Assembly: GCF_900142475.1 (NCBI RefSeq)
Contig: NZ_FRAY01000009.1
Span: 48,427-112,426 of the forward strand
Origin: Fibrobacter sp. UWH4
Lineage (GTDB): Bacteria; Fibrobacterota; Fibrobacteria; Fibrobacterales; Fibrobacteraceae
Direction: 5' to 3'
Length of the DNA stretch: 64,000 nt
The notes below the pieces were generated by a model. It searched no databases. It was not told where the DNA came from and saw only the letters and a list, made by a program, of their open reading frames with translations. Positions 15,454 to 24,423 of this stretch are shown one piece after another (within the stretch, counting starts at the first letter, position 1; each line of letters starts with the position of its first letter). The position numbers and the translations under genes are program-made.

Positions 15454-17373
15454 ATGAAACGAGAATATGTTTCCTTCGATGTTTTTGATACCTGCTTGAT
15501 TCGCCGGTGTGGCCGCCCATACAAAATTTGGGACTTGATGGCAGATCGGCTGTTTGAAAAAGATTATTCTCGCGGTCGTCTGTCTTTTACTGGGAATCGA
15601 AGCCTTGCTGAGAAAAAGGCTTCGTATGGCAGTCCATATCCGACTTTGGATGATATTTATCAAGAGTTGAATGTCGCCCAATGGGGCTTTGAAAAAGATT
15701 CTATGATGAATCTTGAAATGGAAATCGAGGAACAGGAACTGTTTCCGAATCCAGAAATGTTGAAAACGGTAAATCAATATAGAGAAAAAGGTTTCAAGAT
15801 AGCCTTTGTTTCTGATATGTATTTGCCGACGGAATTTATTAGGAAAGTTTTGACAAAATATGGTTTTTGCCAAGAGCCGGATTTAGTTTTTGTTTCTGCG
15901 TATTGTAAGGCTTCAAAATATGATGGCAAACTGTTTGATTTTGTTTTGAGGGAAACGCAAACGAAGGCGAAGCAGTGGATTCATTATGGTGATAACGAAC
16001 GTTCTGATTATCGAGTGCCCAAGTCAAGAGGGATAAAGACAATTCTTGTTAACGATACTGATTTTACGGATGAAGAAAAACGCTGGATAGATGACGCCCG
16101 CTTTTACACCCATAAACACGAAATTGAGTTGTGGGCGGGGTTGTGTAGGTTGACTCGCTTGCAGAATGAACGAAGTTTTGCGGCAACGATGGCTGTAGAT
16201 TTTATTGCAAGTGTCTATGTCCCCTATGTTGCATACGTGCTAAGAACTGCTAAGGAAAAAGGAATAAAGACCCTGTATTTTTTGGCAAGAGATGGCCATA
16301 TATTCCTAGAAATTGCCAAGGCAATGAAAGCCGAATCTGAAGGAATTGAATGCCGATATTTGAAAGTTAGTAGAAGGGCTCTGTATTCGTGTGTATTTTA
16401 TGAAGTAAATGATTTTGAATTGTCGGTTGTGATAAACAATGCTCATGATCAACCAATAAAACAATGTCTTGAGTATATCGGAATCAAATGGGACGACCTT
16501 TCTGTCTCAACAAAAAAATTGTTCGGAACAGATGTAAGGTTGAATTCAAGAAAGAAAATAGTTTCTTTCATAAATACAATAAAAGAAAACGATTCTTCAC
16601 TGTTGAAATCAGAGTCCCAAAAAAAGAGAGCGCTGCTGTTGCGATATTTGAAACAGGAAAAAATTGATGAACAAAAATCTGCTTTGGTTGATTTGGGATG
16701 GATTGGCAGTTGTAAAGCTGTCATCGATTATATTTTGAAGAACGAAAAATTAAATGCTGTTGATGCTTTTTACTGGGGATATGGAGGGGGATTGATTTAT
16801 GGGAGGGAAAAACTATATGTTTTCAATGAACAAATTGATGCGATTTATTATCATCCGGCGTTAAAAACTATCCTAGAATCATATGCTTCTATTAATTCGG
16901 AAGGAACTACATTGGGCTATGAAGAACGAAATGGCGTAATTATTCCGATTAAAGAAACGAACTCTGCAGGTAAAGAAAATATCGAAAAAAAGCACTCATT
17001 GATAATTTCTTCCTTGGTTACATATATTCCGCGATATTGTTCAGATTCCATATTTACGAATGATGTTTTTTTATGTTGCGGATTGCGACAAATACGGAAT
17101 ATACTAACATCACCAAAAAAAAAGCATGTGCGTTTTTTTGAGAAAATTTCTTGTGAAAATTATAATCATGCCATGAAGATTGTTGAACGCTTTGGAATAA
17201 AAGATGTTTTGGCATTGATGGTGTGGGGTGTTCCCGCTTCTATGATATGGGCAGAGGCTGCGTCAATAAAGTCGTTTGGTCCTTTTGCGCCCCTTTTTAG
17301 CAGACTTTATAAATATTCGTCAATGACTGCTTTTGCCAACCGATTGCGGTTGTGGTGGGAAAATAGAGCGTAG
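15454..17373 (+). CDS. HAD-domain protein of a glycan cluster
   Basis: This 639-residue protein begins with a HAD-type domain: YVSFDVFDTCLIRR (DxFDT nucleophile motif near residue 10), then FVSDMYLP and HYGDNERSDY at about residues 110-185. The remainder has TLYFLARDGHIFLEIAK and VDLGWIGSCKAVIDYIL, typical of long HAD proteins found in capsule and O-antigen loci. Their reaction is not established; dephosphorylation or phosphotransfer on a glycan precursor is possible. There is no signal peptide, so it should be cytoplasmic. It is AT-rich and stands alone between two minus-strand units. Confidence 0.65.
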   Translation: MKREYVSFDVFDTCLIRRCGRPYKIWDLMADRLFEKDYSRGRLSFTGNRSLAEKKASYGSPYPTLDDIYQELNVAQWGFEKDSMMNLEMEIEEQELFPNPEMLKTVNQYREKGFKIAFVSDMYLPTEFIRKVLTKYGFCQEPDLVFVSAYCKASKYDGKLFDFVLRETQTKAKQWIHYGDNERSDYRVPKSRGIKTILVNDTDFTDEEKRWIDDARFYTHKHEIELWAGLCRLTRLQNERSFAATMAVDFIASVYVPYVAYVLRTAKEKGIKTLYFLARDGHIFLEIAKAMKAESEGIECRYLKVSRRALYSCVFYEVNDFELSVVINNAHDQPIKQCLEYIGIKWDDLSVSTKKLFGTDVRLNSRKKIVSFINTIKENDSSLLKSESQKKRALLLRYLKQEKIDEQKSALVDLGWIGSCKAVIDYILKNEKLNAVDAFYWGYGGGLIYGREKLYVFNEQIDAIYYHPALKTILESYASINSEGTTLGYEERNGVIIPIKETNSAGKENIEKKHSLIISSLVTYIPRYCSDSIFTNDVFLCCGLRQIRNILTSPKKKHVRFFEKISCENYNHAMKIVERFGIKDVLALMVWGVPASMIWAEAASIKSFGPFAPLFSRLYKYSSMTAFANRLRLWWENRA

Positions 17374-17403
17374 AATCTAGGGGATATTTTTCTTAAAAAA
17401 GAA

Positions 17404-18384
17404 TTATGTCTTGTTACAAAAGTGCTCTTTTATATATTTGATGAAAAGAGATGTGTTTTCTTTGTTTTTTTTTGAAAAATCTAAGCTGTCGATTAATAAG
17501 TTTCGAGTTGCTTCCGCTCTGTGTAATTCATCTAAGGAAGTCCCATAGGCAACTCCGTAGGAATCAGAATCATCCGGTCCTATGTAATCTTTTTTTGTTT
17601 TGCCAGGTTCTAAAACAACAATGGATTTACACCCACATAGGGCCGCAATACTTGAATAAAAAGTTTGAGTATCGTAAGAATAACAGAATTCACATTTGTT
17701 GAACGTGTTTACTTTGTCTTCTTCTGTCATATCGTCGATAATAGGTCCATCAAAAGATGCTGGCAAATCTATTCGGTTTTTCCCTTTTCGGATGATGTAG
17801 CACGATCCGTGGCGCGGCTCAAAGTTATATTGTCTGTATAGTTCATGATCAAAATAGTTGAGTTGAACTTTTTTTTTCGATGGATTCAGCTGGTCGCTAT
17901 TGAAAATTTCCCTAAAACAAATGAATAGATCGTTTTTGTTAAATGCATTAGGTTTGTTTGCGTGTGGATAATGAAATAAAAACCATCTTACGACATGGGT
18001 TGCTTTAAGGGGGTTGCCGTAAAACAATTCGGGATAAAGAACAATTGTGTTTTTCTTAGAAAAAAATGGATTGATTTGAATTTTGCAACCATTAAGATGT
18101 CTTGCCGTAAAATAATCGGGAAAAAACTTTTTTTGAAAACCGGCATTTGGAAACAGATGAACAAGTAATCGGACAAAAAGAAGTTTAATATAGTTTACGA
18201 ACAACCCGATTCTGGTGTGCCTGAACAATTTAAGATCTTGCTCGCTTTTAGGAATTCCATAAAACAAAAATAACTTTGCATTATATCCTTGTCGAACTAG
18301 ACATTTGCATAACTCGGAAAGAACTATCATTCCGCCGCAGTAAAAGCAAGTGTTTGCAATTATGATGCGTTCTATTTTTTTCAT
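17404..18384 (-). CDS. Putative GT-B glycosyltransferase-like protein
   Basis: This 326-residue protein is AT-rich with no clear family signature. The N-terminus (IIIANTCFYCGGMIVLSELCKCLVRQGYNAKLFL) resembles the glycine-containing first strand-helix of GT-B glycosyltransferases. The segment CYSYDTQTFYSSIAALCGCKSIVVLEPG resembles the C-terminal part of that fold, where the donor sugar binds. No E-x7-E motif is seen. It probably acts in the same polysaccharide pathway as its neighbours. It is followed by no close gene on its strand, and the FkbM gene lies 37 bp upstream. Confidence 0.5.
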   Translation of the reverse strand: MKKIERIIIANTCFYCGGMIVLSELCKCLVRQGYNAKLFLFYGIPKSEQDLKLFRHTRIGLFVNYIKLLFVRLLVHLFPNAGFQKKFFPDYFTARHLNGCKIQINPFFSKKNTIVLYPELFYGNPLKATHVVRWFLFHYPHANKPNAFNKNDLFICFREIFNSDQLNPSKKKVQLNYFDHELYRQYNFEPRHGSCYIIRKGKNRIDLPASFDGPIIDDMTEEDKVNTFNKCEFCYSYDTQTFYSSIAALCGCKSIVVLEPGKTKKDYIGPDDSDSYGVAYGTSLDELHRAEATRNLLIDSLDFSKKNKENTSLFIKYIKEHFCNKT

Positions 18385-18421
18385 ATATTAAATTGCGTTT
18401 TTTTGGGGCAGCTGATGAGAT

Positions 18422-19471
18422 TTACTTTTTTGGCACAAAAAACATTACGGTTTCGCATATCCCCTGAGTATAATGTCTCATGTATATGTCATAATCTTCT
18501 CTAATATGAAAAATTGCTTGGGGAATAGTGACGAAATCGTCTCCTTTATGGTATGCACAAATCGCCATTTTAGGATGGTTTTGAAGAATAGTTTGTCTCG
18601 CTCCACTGATAGCCGCAATTTCATTACCTTCTATATCCATTTTTATAAATGAAACTTTGTCCTTAATCACATCATCAATTTTTCCAACTTCTATTGAAAC
18701 TTTGCCATCTTCAGCAATTCGGCTTGCATTCCCATCAATTTTGAAACGCAGGGTTTCGTTTTTATCTGATGCGCCTTTTGTTATGTACACAACATTAGGA
18801 ATATCTGACAGCGTCGCCTTGGATTTCTCCATAAAGTCAGGGTCTGGCTCCCAGTAATAAATTTTATCGTATCGAGGACAATGTTTGATGAAATTTTGTG
18901 TTGTAGCGCCATCATATCCTCCCACGTCACAAAATGACTCACCAGACGGGTCCAAATCTAAAAATGGTTCAAAATACTGCTCATTCAAATTCATTCTGAA
19001 ATCTGACATTTGAGAAATGTCGTAATCGAGTTTGAATTTGATTTGACGGTCGAATGTCTGTTTGGACAATTCGTCTTTTAACAATGACCTTATTTCATCG
19101 TACTTAGATTCGTTTAAAGAATAAGATTCCTTGAATCCGAGCCAATATTCTATACTCAATGGAAATCCGCTGTATTTTATAAATGAAAAGTAATCAATGT
19201 GCAAACCTCCCCAAGCGGATAATTTCTCCTCCACGGCCCAAGCGGTCCCCTCAACAACGCAACTTAAAACAATCGCGTTGGATGGGATTTCAAACAATGA
19301 ATGTAGGATTGGCAGCCCTTCATAAGTGCGCTCAGTTGTTTTTTCGTCAACAAATCCGGTAATTTTTACATATTTTCGCACTTCGGAAGAATATTTGTTT
19401 CTGCCCAAAATATACTTGGGAATATCCGTCTTTGTGATAAACATACGCACGATGTCTGCTTTATCTGCCAT
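18422..19471 (-). CDS. FkbM-family methyltransferase
   Basis: This 349-residue protein has an FkbM-type SAM-dependent methyltransferase domain from about residue 180. It shows FCDVGGYDGATTQNF (SAM-binding motif I), IYYWEPDPDF (motif with E), FIKMDIEGNEIAAISGA and KMAICAYHKGDD. The first 170 residues are not part of that domain and may recognise a sugar or carrier. FkbM enzymes in glycan clusters usually O-methylate sugars. The ATG at 19471 lies 3 bp after the stop of a short gene remnant. Confidence 0.82.
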   Translation of the reverse strand: MADKADIVRMFITKTDIPKYILGRNKYSSEVRKYVKITGFVDEKTTERTYEGLPILHSLFEIPSNAIVLSCVVEGTAWAVEEKLSAWGGLHIDYFSFIKYSGFPLSIEYWLGFKESYSLNESKYDEIRSLLKDELSKQTFDRQIKFKLDYDISQMSDFRMNLNEQYFEPFLDLDPSGESFCDVGGYDGATTQNFIKHCPRYDKIYYWEPDPDFMEKSKATLSDIPNVVYITKGASDKNETLRFKIDGNASRIAEDGKVSIEVGKIDDVIKDKVSFIKMDIEGNEIAAISGARQTILQNHPKMAICAYHKGDDFVTIPQAIFHIREDYDIYMRHYTQGICETVMFFVPKK

Positions 19472-19474
19472 GTT

Positions 19475-19581
19475 CTAAACTCTCCAATCAAGTAAAAATT
19501 CAAATCCATCTGCGTCAAATACTGGAATACTGCAATTTTCTTTAACCTCTAGCCGCTCTTTGACATTGTGTCTTGTTGAAG
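19475..19581 (-). pseudogene. C-terminal remnant of an unknown gene
   Basis: Between the GT2 stop and the FkbM start the minus strand has a short open frame that ends IPVFDADGFEFLLDWRV then a stop. It has no plausible start and reads into the GT2 gene in another frame. The sequence looks protein-like and AT-rich. It is probably the tail of a gene cut off when the GC-richer block to the right was joined. Confidence 0.35.
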
Positions 19582-20502
19582 TTAGAACGTTCGTTCTCGC
19601 ACCACGTATTGCGGAGACTGGTTGATGCTGATATAGATGCGGCCCACGTATTCGCCGATGAGCCCGAGCAGGAGCATAATCATGCCGCCCACGAACAGCA
19701 GAGTGGCGAGCATGCTGGTGTAGCCTACGGGAATTTCGGGATTGAGGAATTTCTGGTAAACAACGTAGAGGCCTGCAAGAAAACCTACGAGGGCGCAGAT
19801 GACTCCGATAAAGGTCGCGGCGCGGAGCGGTTTGACGGAGAATGCGGTAAAACCGTTAATCCAGAGCCCGATAAGGCCTGCAATGGTGTAACCCGATTCG
19901 CCTTCGAGGCGGCGACGGTGCTGCACTTCTACATTGCCCAAGTTCTTGGTGGCGCGGAAAACGAGCCCGCTAATATAGGCGAACGGGTTCGGGTAGCGCA
20001 CGATTTCATCGACAATGAACTTGCGCATGATAAAGAAGCTCGTCGTGCGGAGCGTCTTGGGTTGTCCAATAATCGCTTCGGCCATTTTCTTGTTGACCCA
20101 GGTGCCAAAGCGGCGGAACAAGTGTTGCCTTGAATGCTTATAATAGCCGTAAACGACGTCGTAGCCTTCTTCTAGTTTGTCTACAAGTTTAAAGCTTTCG
20201 CTGGCGGGGGTCTGTCCGTCGTCATCGAGGCTGATGATGTAGTCGCCGGTGGCCTGGCCATAGCCAGCCATTAGGGCGCTGTGCTGGCCGAAGTTTTTGG
20301 CGAGGCAAATTCCCTTGATGTGGTTGTCGGCGGCGGCGAGTTTCTTGATGACTTGCCATACGCCGTCGGGGCTGCAGTCGTTCACCAGTACAATTTCGTA
20401 ATCCGTGCCGGGGCGGGTCGCTACGGTTTCGCGGATTTCTTGCACCACGGTTTCGATGGTGTTTTCGCTGCGGTAACAGGGGATTACAAACGAAAGTTTC
20501 AT
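19582..20502 (-). CDS. GT2 membrane glycosyltransferase (GtrB/ArnC/DPM1-like)
   Basis: This 306-residue protein has an N-terminal GT-A domain: SFVIPCYRSE at the start, VLVNDCSPDG, and DYIISLDDDGQTP, where the DDD binds metal and the sugar nucleotide. Two C-terminal membrane segments follow (about residues 230-255 and 265-290). Enzymes of this layout transfer a sugar from a nucleotide donor to undecaprenyl phosphate. The lipid-sugar could feed the GT-C-like proteins at 4903 and 9903. The start is in a TAATG overlap with the upstream gene's stop. Confidence 0.85.
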   Translation of the reverse strand: MKLSFVIPCYRSENTIETVVQEIRETVATRPGTDYEIVLVNDCSPDGVWQVIKKLAAADNHIKGICLAKNFGQHSALMAGYGQATGDYIISLDDDGQTPASESFKLVDKLEEGYDVVYGYYKHSRQHLFRRFGTWVNKKMAEAIIGQPKTLRTTSFFIMRKFIVDEIVRYPNPFAYISGLVFRATKNLGNVEVQHRRRLEGESGYTIAGLIGLWINGFTAFSVKPLRAATFIGVICALVGFLAGLYVVYQKFLNPEIPVGYTSMLATLLFVGGMIMLLLGLIGEYVGRIYISINQSPQYVVRERTF

Positions 20503-21629
20503 TATAAATCTTCCCACTTGTTACTTTGTGCGGAACGCGCTGCGGCCTGCATCATGGCGAGACCTTCTAGCGAGGTCTTGATGCCGCATACGTATTGGCT
20601 GGTAAAGTTGCCATTTGCAAAGTATTGACCGAGGCAGTCGGCGATGTCTTTGTAGTAGTTGGCAAATGCTTCGATAAAGCCTGCGGGGTGTCCCGCCTTA
20701 AAGCGGTTGTAACGCTGCTGGTTCGCAATCTTCACATCGCCGGTGCGGTCGCGCAGGCTCACGTTGCCGCGCAGGTCGCAGGTCTTTAAAGTTTCGGGTT
20801 CCAGCTGGAACCATTCGGCGCTGCCTTCGCTACCGAAAACGCGAATGCGGAGCCCGTTGCGGTTACCGAGCGCAGTCTTGCTGAACCAGATTTGGGCGCG
20901 GACATTGTTGGTGTATTGCACGAGGGCGCCTACGTTGTCTACGATTTGTGGAAAAAGACCGAATGTAGCCTGGTCGGCTACGATGCGTTCCGGGCGTTCG
21001 CCGGTCAAAAAGTAAATCATGTTGTGCAGGTGGCTGCCAAGGTCCAGCGAAATTTTCGGAATCACGGTATCCTTAAGGCGCCAGCTTTGCGGCTTGGGAG
21101 GTTCGTTGTGTGCCCCAAGTCGCATAAAGCCTTCTTGCGGCATTTCGACTTGCACCTGCTGGATTTTACCGAGCTTGCCGTCGGCGATGAACTGCTTGAG
21201 TTCGCGAATCATCGGGTAGCCGGTGTAGTTGTACGTAGTGCAGAAGAATCCTTTAGTCTCAGCGACTACTTTGGCGATTTCTTCGCCTTCTTCAAAGCTG
21301 GTGGCGAGCGACTTTTCACACACCACGGGGAACCCGGCGCGTAGAGCGTCAATCACGATGTCTTTGTGGTAATCGGTCGGCGCGAGCACTACGACGGCGT
21401 CCAGTTTGCCTTTTTCGGCTTTCAAAAGTTTGTGGTAGTCGGCATAGGTGCGTTCGGCGGTAACTCCCCAAGTTTCGGCGGTTTTGCGGTTTGTTTCGGC
21501 GTGGGTGCTGAATGCGCCCGCTACAAGTTCAAAATGGCCGTCCATCTGGCTTGCGGCCTTATGGACTTCGCCGATGGCTGAGTTGATGCCACCGCCAATA
21601 AATGCAATCTGATAAGGTTCCTTCTTCAT
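20502..21629 (-). CDS. Gfo/Idh/MocA family oxidoreductase
   Basis: This 375-residue protein has an N-terminal Rossmann motif IAFIGGGINSAIGE and the VCEKSLATS motif (E-K-P-type, residues near 95) that positions the nicotinamide. A C-terminal sugar-binding domain contains LDLGSHLHNMIYFLTG. It probably oxidises or reduces a nucleotide sugar in the surface-glycan pathway. The first in-frame methionine (21659) gives ten extra hydrophilic residues. The ATG at 21629, starting MKKEPYQIAFIGGG, fits the family better. Coupled to the GT2 gene by TAATG. Confidence 0.85.
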   Translation of the reverse strand: MKKEPYQIAFIGGGINSAIGEVHKAASQMDGHFELVAGAFSTHAETNRKTAETWGVTAERTYADYHKLLKAEKGKLDAVVVLAPTDYHKDIVIDALRAGFPVVCEKSLATSFEEGEEIAKVVAETKGFFCTTYNYTGYPMIRELKQFIADGKLGKIQQVQVEMPQEGFMRLGAHNEPPKPQSWRLKDTVIPKISLDLGSHLHNMIYFLTGERPERIVADQATFGLFPQIVDNVGALVQYTNNVRAQIWFSKTALGNRNGLRIRVFGSEGSAEWFQLEPETLKTCDLRGNVSLRDRTGDVKIANQQRYNRFKAGHPAGFIEAFANYYKDIADCLGQYFANGNFTSQYVCGIKTSLEGLAMMQAAARSAQSNKWEDL

Positions 21630-21733
21630 GTTTTTGAATATAGGATATTTTTTTATCAATGCGCACGAACAATGTTAAGAAAAATTTCTTTTTTTCAGAA
21701 AAAGGAGATCCCGGCTTCCCCGTTCCGAGGACC

Positions 21734-21767
21734 ATATCCACTAAGCAGCAAATCTGCAAGTGGATAT
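21734..21767. other. Perfect 9-bp inverted repeat in a spacer
   Basis: ATATCCACT (21734-21742) and AGTGGATAT (21759-21767) flank a 16-base loop between the ATP-grasp stop and the Gfo/Idh start on the minus strand. It has no T run, so it may be a processing or operator site rather than a terminator. Confidence 0.4.
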
Positions 21768-21792
21768 TGGCGAGTCGGGAAGACATTGGGAA

Positions 21793-22992
21793 TTATTCAG
21801 CGATAATGCGGGCTAAATCTGGCATTCTTGCAGTCTTATCTTGCATCTCGGTGAGGGTATCGAACTTGAAGAATACAATTCCGGCCTTGTAGGTGAGTTT
21901 ATCTGTAATAATTTCGCCTGGCTTGTACCACAGGAATTTTTCGACGATGTTGCTTTGAATTTCGTGAGCGAACTTGACGTCGCAGACAATGCTGCCGTTT
22001 GCGATGTCAGGTCCGGCCATTATGCAGTGCCGGAGCCAGAATCCTTGCGTAGGCACGTCAGTAATGCTGGAAATGTCCTCGCCGGTTTCGGCCTGCACAA
22101 TAAATTTCGGGTAGTCGATGCCGGTAGCGTACTTCACGAACTTGATGTACAAATCTCCGGGTGGGCGGCGACAGATTTCGATGATAATGGGAATGCCGTC
22201 GGCCCGTTCGATGTACTGGATGTGTAGAATGCCGTCGACTAGGTGCAATTCTTGCGCGATGCGTTCGCTGTATTCGCGGAGCATGGCGAGCGTCTTGTCG
22301 CTGGATGTACTCGGCGAATTTGCACCCGAGACCATGTACTTGTTGATATAGTACTGCTCGTTGTCAGAGAAAGCGAATGCGACCTTGCCCTTCACTAGCA
22401 TGGCGGAAAATCCGTGGTTTGAACCTTGCACGAATTCTTCGACCACGATGTGGTCCTGGCGTGTGCGACTGCAGGCGTCTTTGTAAGCGACCCGGGCTTC
22501 GTCGGCGGTTGCGGCGCGGTGAATGCCCTTGCCACCCGTCAAATCAACTGGCTTTGCAATAATTGGGAATGTGAGTTGCGCGATAGCGGCTTCAAAATCG
22601 GCTACGCTTCGAACAACAAGGGCTCGCGGTGTCGGGATGCCGAGTCGCGTAGCGAGTGCGCGGTATTTGTCCTTGTGGTGAATTTCAAGGCTTGTCGCGT
22701 AGCTGTCGTGGCCGGGGAGTCCCAATTTTTCGCAAACGTACACGGTCGAAAGCAGAGCGAAATCGTTGCAACCGGAACAAACCGCTTGAACGCCCTCGCT
22801 CTTGGCGAGTTCCAGCATGGCGTCTTTGTCGCTAAAGTCTGCAAAAACGTTCTTGTCGGCGTAGGGGTGTCCCAAACCTTCGCGGGCATTGCCCGTGGTA
22901 ATCACGTACCAGCCGAGTTCGTGTGCGGCTTGGATTAGAGGAATTTCGGCGTGTCCGCCGCCGAGAAGCAACATTTTCTTATTTAAGCTCAT
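21793..22992 (-). CDS. ATP-grasp domain protein
   Basis: This 399-residue protein has the carbamoyl-phosphate-synthase-like ATP-grasp layout. An N-terminal pre-ATP-grasp domain (LLLGGGHAEIPLIQAA, VCSGCNDFALLSTVYVCEKLGLPG) is followed by the ATP-grasp core with FPIIAKPVDLTGGKGIH (phosphate loop) and VVEEFVQGSNHG. The metal-binding stretch is IIIEICRRPPGD. Such enzymes join a carboxylate to an amine or thiol. With a WecE-type aminotransferase divergent to it, it could acylate an amino sugar or make an aminoacyl decoration. The start lies 9 bases after a TATATT on the minus strand. Confidence 0.75.
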   Translation of the reverse strand: MSLNKKMLLLGGGHAEIPLIQAAHELGWYVITTGNAREGLGHPYADKNVFADFSDKDAMLELAKSEGVQAVCSGCNDFALLSTVYVCEKLGLPGHDSYATSLEIHHKDKYRALATRLGIPTPRALVVRSVADFEAAIAQLTFPIIAKPVDLTGGKGIHRAATADEARVAYKDACSRTRQDHIVVEEFVQGSNHGFSAMLVKGKVAFAFSDNEQYYINKYMVSGANSPSTSSDKTLAMLREYSERIAQELHLVDGILHIQYIERADGIPIIIEICRRPPGDLYIKFVKYATGIDYPKFIVQAETGEDISSITDVPTQGFWLRHCIMAGPDIANGSIVCDVKFAHEIQSNIVEKFLWYKPGEIITDKLTYKAGIVFFKFDTLTEMQDKTARMPDLARIIAE

Positions 22993-23001
22993 AGTACAAA
23001 C

Positions 23002-23035
23002 AATATATCTTTTTTATGCCTGAAAAATATATATT
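23002..23035. promoter_or_regulatory. Divergent short-leader promoters
   Basis: AATATA at 23002-23007 gives a TATATT on the minus strand 9 bases before the ATP-grasp ATG. TATATT at 23030-23035 lies 9 bases before the wecE ATG. No Shine-Dalgarno sequence is seen on either side. Confidence 0.5.
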
Positions 23036-23044
23036 TTCTGCGTT

Positions 23045-24178
23045 ATGAAGATTCCATTCAACAAGCCGCCGTTCGTGGGGCTCGAACTCGATTATGTGAA
23101 ACAGGCTGTCGAAAGTGGCCGTATTTGTGGCGATGGCACTTACAACTTGATGTGCCACGATTGGCTTGAAAAGCATACCGGCGCTGTGAAAGCGCTGATG
23201 ACTACCAGCTGCACCCATGCGCTTGAAATGTCTGCCCGCCTTTGCGACATTCAGCCCGGCGACGAGGTGATTATGCCGTCGTTCACGTTCGTGAGTACGG
23301 CCGATGCGTTCGTGTCGCAGGGGGCCAAGTGCGTATTCGTGGACATTCGCCCCGACACCATGAACCTGGACGAAAATCTGATAGAGGCTGCTATCACCGA
23401 AAAGACGCAGGCGATTGTGCCGGTGCATTACGCGGGCGTGGCTTGTGAAATGGACAAAATCAACGAGATTGCAAAACGACACAATTTGTTCGTGGTCGAA
23501 GATGCCGCTCAGGGCATGATGGCGACTTACAAGGGCAAGGCGCTCGGAACGCTCGGCGACTTTGGCTGCTACAGCTACCACGAAACCAAGAATTACAGCA
23601 TGGGCGAGGGCGGTGCGCTCCTCATCAACGACAAGAAGTATTGCGACCGCGCAGAGATTATCCGTGAGAAGGGCACGAATCGCTGCCAGTTCCATCGCGG
23701 CGAAGTCGACAAGTACACTTGGGTGGAGCTCGGCTCCAGCTACTTGCCGAGCGAACTCAATGCCGCTTATCTTTATGCGGAACTGGAATGTGCCGACGAG
23801 ATTAACGATAACCGCATGGCTAGCTGGAACGCTTACCGCGAACGCTTGCAGCCGCTAGCCGACAAGGGCTTGATCGAGTTGCCGTTCATTCCGGAACATT
23901 GCAAGCACAACGCGCACATGTTCTACCTGAAGGTCGAGGACTTGCAGACGCGTACGGCGCTCCTTAAGCACCTGGTGTACAACGGCATTCTGGCGGTGTT
24001 CCACTATGTGCCGCTGCATAGCTCGCCTGCGGGCTTGCGCTTCGGTCGCTTTAACGGCGAAGACAAGTATACCACCAACGAAAGCAACCGCTTGCTGCGT
24101 CTGCCGATGTTCTTTGGCCTGAAAACCGAAGAAATAGACTTTGTCTGCGAAAAAGTGAACGAATTCTTCGGCGTGTAA
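23045..24178 (+). CDS. wecE: dTDP-4-amino-4,6-dideoxygalactose transaminase (WecE type)
   Basis: This 377-residue protein is a DegT/DnrJ/EryC1 aminotransferase, very close to WecE/RffA in layout. It begins IPFNKPPFVGLELDYV and has GRICGDG near residue 27. The core contains PSFTFVSTADAFV, VEDAAQGM and the PLP-binding lysine in SYHETKNYSMGEGGA. It also shows the HNAHMFYL and FHYVPLHSSPAG motifs of the subgroup. It should transfer an amino group from glutamate to dTDP-4-keto-6-deoxyglucose to give dTDP-Fuc4N, used in surface glycans. The substrate is inferred from the subgroup. It is GC-richer than the 12.7-19.5 kb genes. Confidence 0.88.
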   Translation: MKIPFNKPPFVGLELDYVKQAVESGRICGDGTYNLMCHDWLEKHTGAVKALMTTSCTHALEMSARLCDIQPGDEVIMPSFTFVSTADAFVSQGAKCVFVDIRPDTMNLDENLIEAAITEKTQAIVPVHYAGVACEMDKINEIAKRHNLFVVEDAAQGMMATYKGKALGTLGDFGCYSYHETKNYSMGEGGALLINDKKYCDRAEIIREKGTNRCQFHRGEVDKYTWVELGSSYLPSELNAAYLYAELECADEINDNRMASWNAYRERLQPLADKGLIELPFIPEHCKHNAHMFYLKVEDLQTRTALLKHLVYNGILAVFHYVPLHSSPAGLRFGRFNGEDKYTTNESNRLLRLPMFFGLKTEEIDFVCEKVNEFFGV

Positions 24179-24222
24179 TTATTGAATTTTGGTTGTTGCA
24201 ATCGCAAATAGTGAAAATACTA

Positions 24223-24423
24223 TTACAACACCAATATGGTTTTTATGGGGAGTTCCGTGTATTCTGCGATTAAAGTTAGGTCAAATTCCTTGGAATCACG
24301 CATTTTTACCGCCATTTCGTACATATATGACAAATAGCCTATAGCGCGACCGTAGGAATGAGCTTCTTCATAGGTTCTGAATGGATCTTGTTTACGCTTG
24401 TATTTCCGTTTTCTTCTCATCAT
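24223..24423 (-). CDS. Small basic protein of the RNA-ligase operon
   Basis: This 66-residue protein starts MMRRKRKYKRKQDPF, a strongly basic N-terminus that could bind nucleic acid. A helical region (YGRAIGYLSYMYEMAVKMRDS) follows, then an acidic-hydrophobic end. No family is recognised. Its ATG overlaps the stop of the upstream GHKL/metallopeptidase gene (TAATG), so the two are translationally coupled and the product is probably part of the same system. It is the last gene of the unit, converging on wecE. Confidence 0.55.
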   Translation of the reverse strand: MMRRKRKYKRKQDPFRTYEEAHSYGRAIGYLSYMYEMAVKMRDSKEFDLTLIAEYTELPIKTILVL

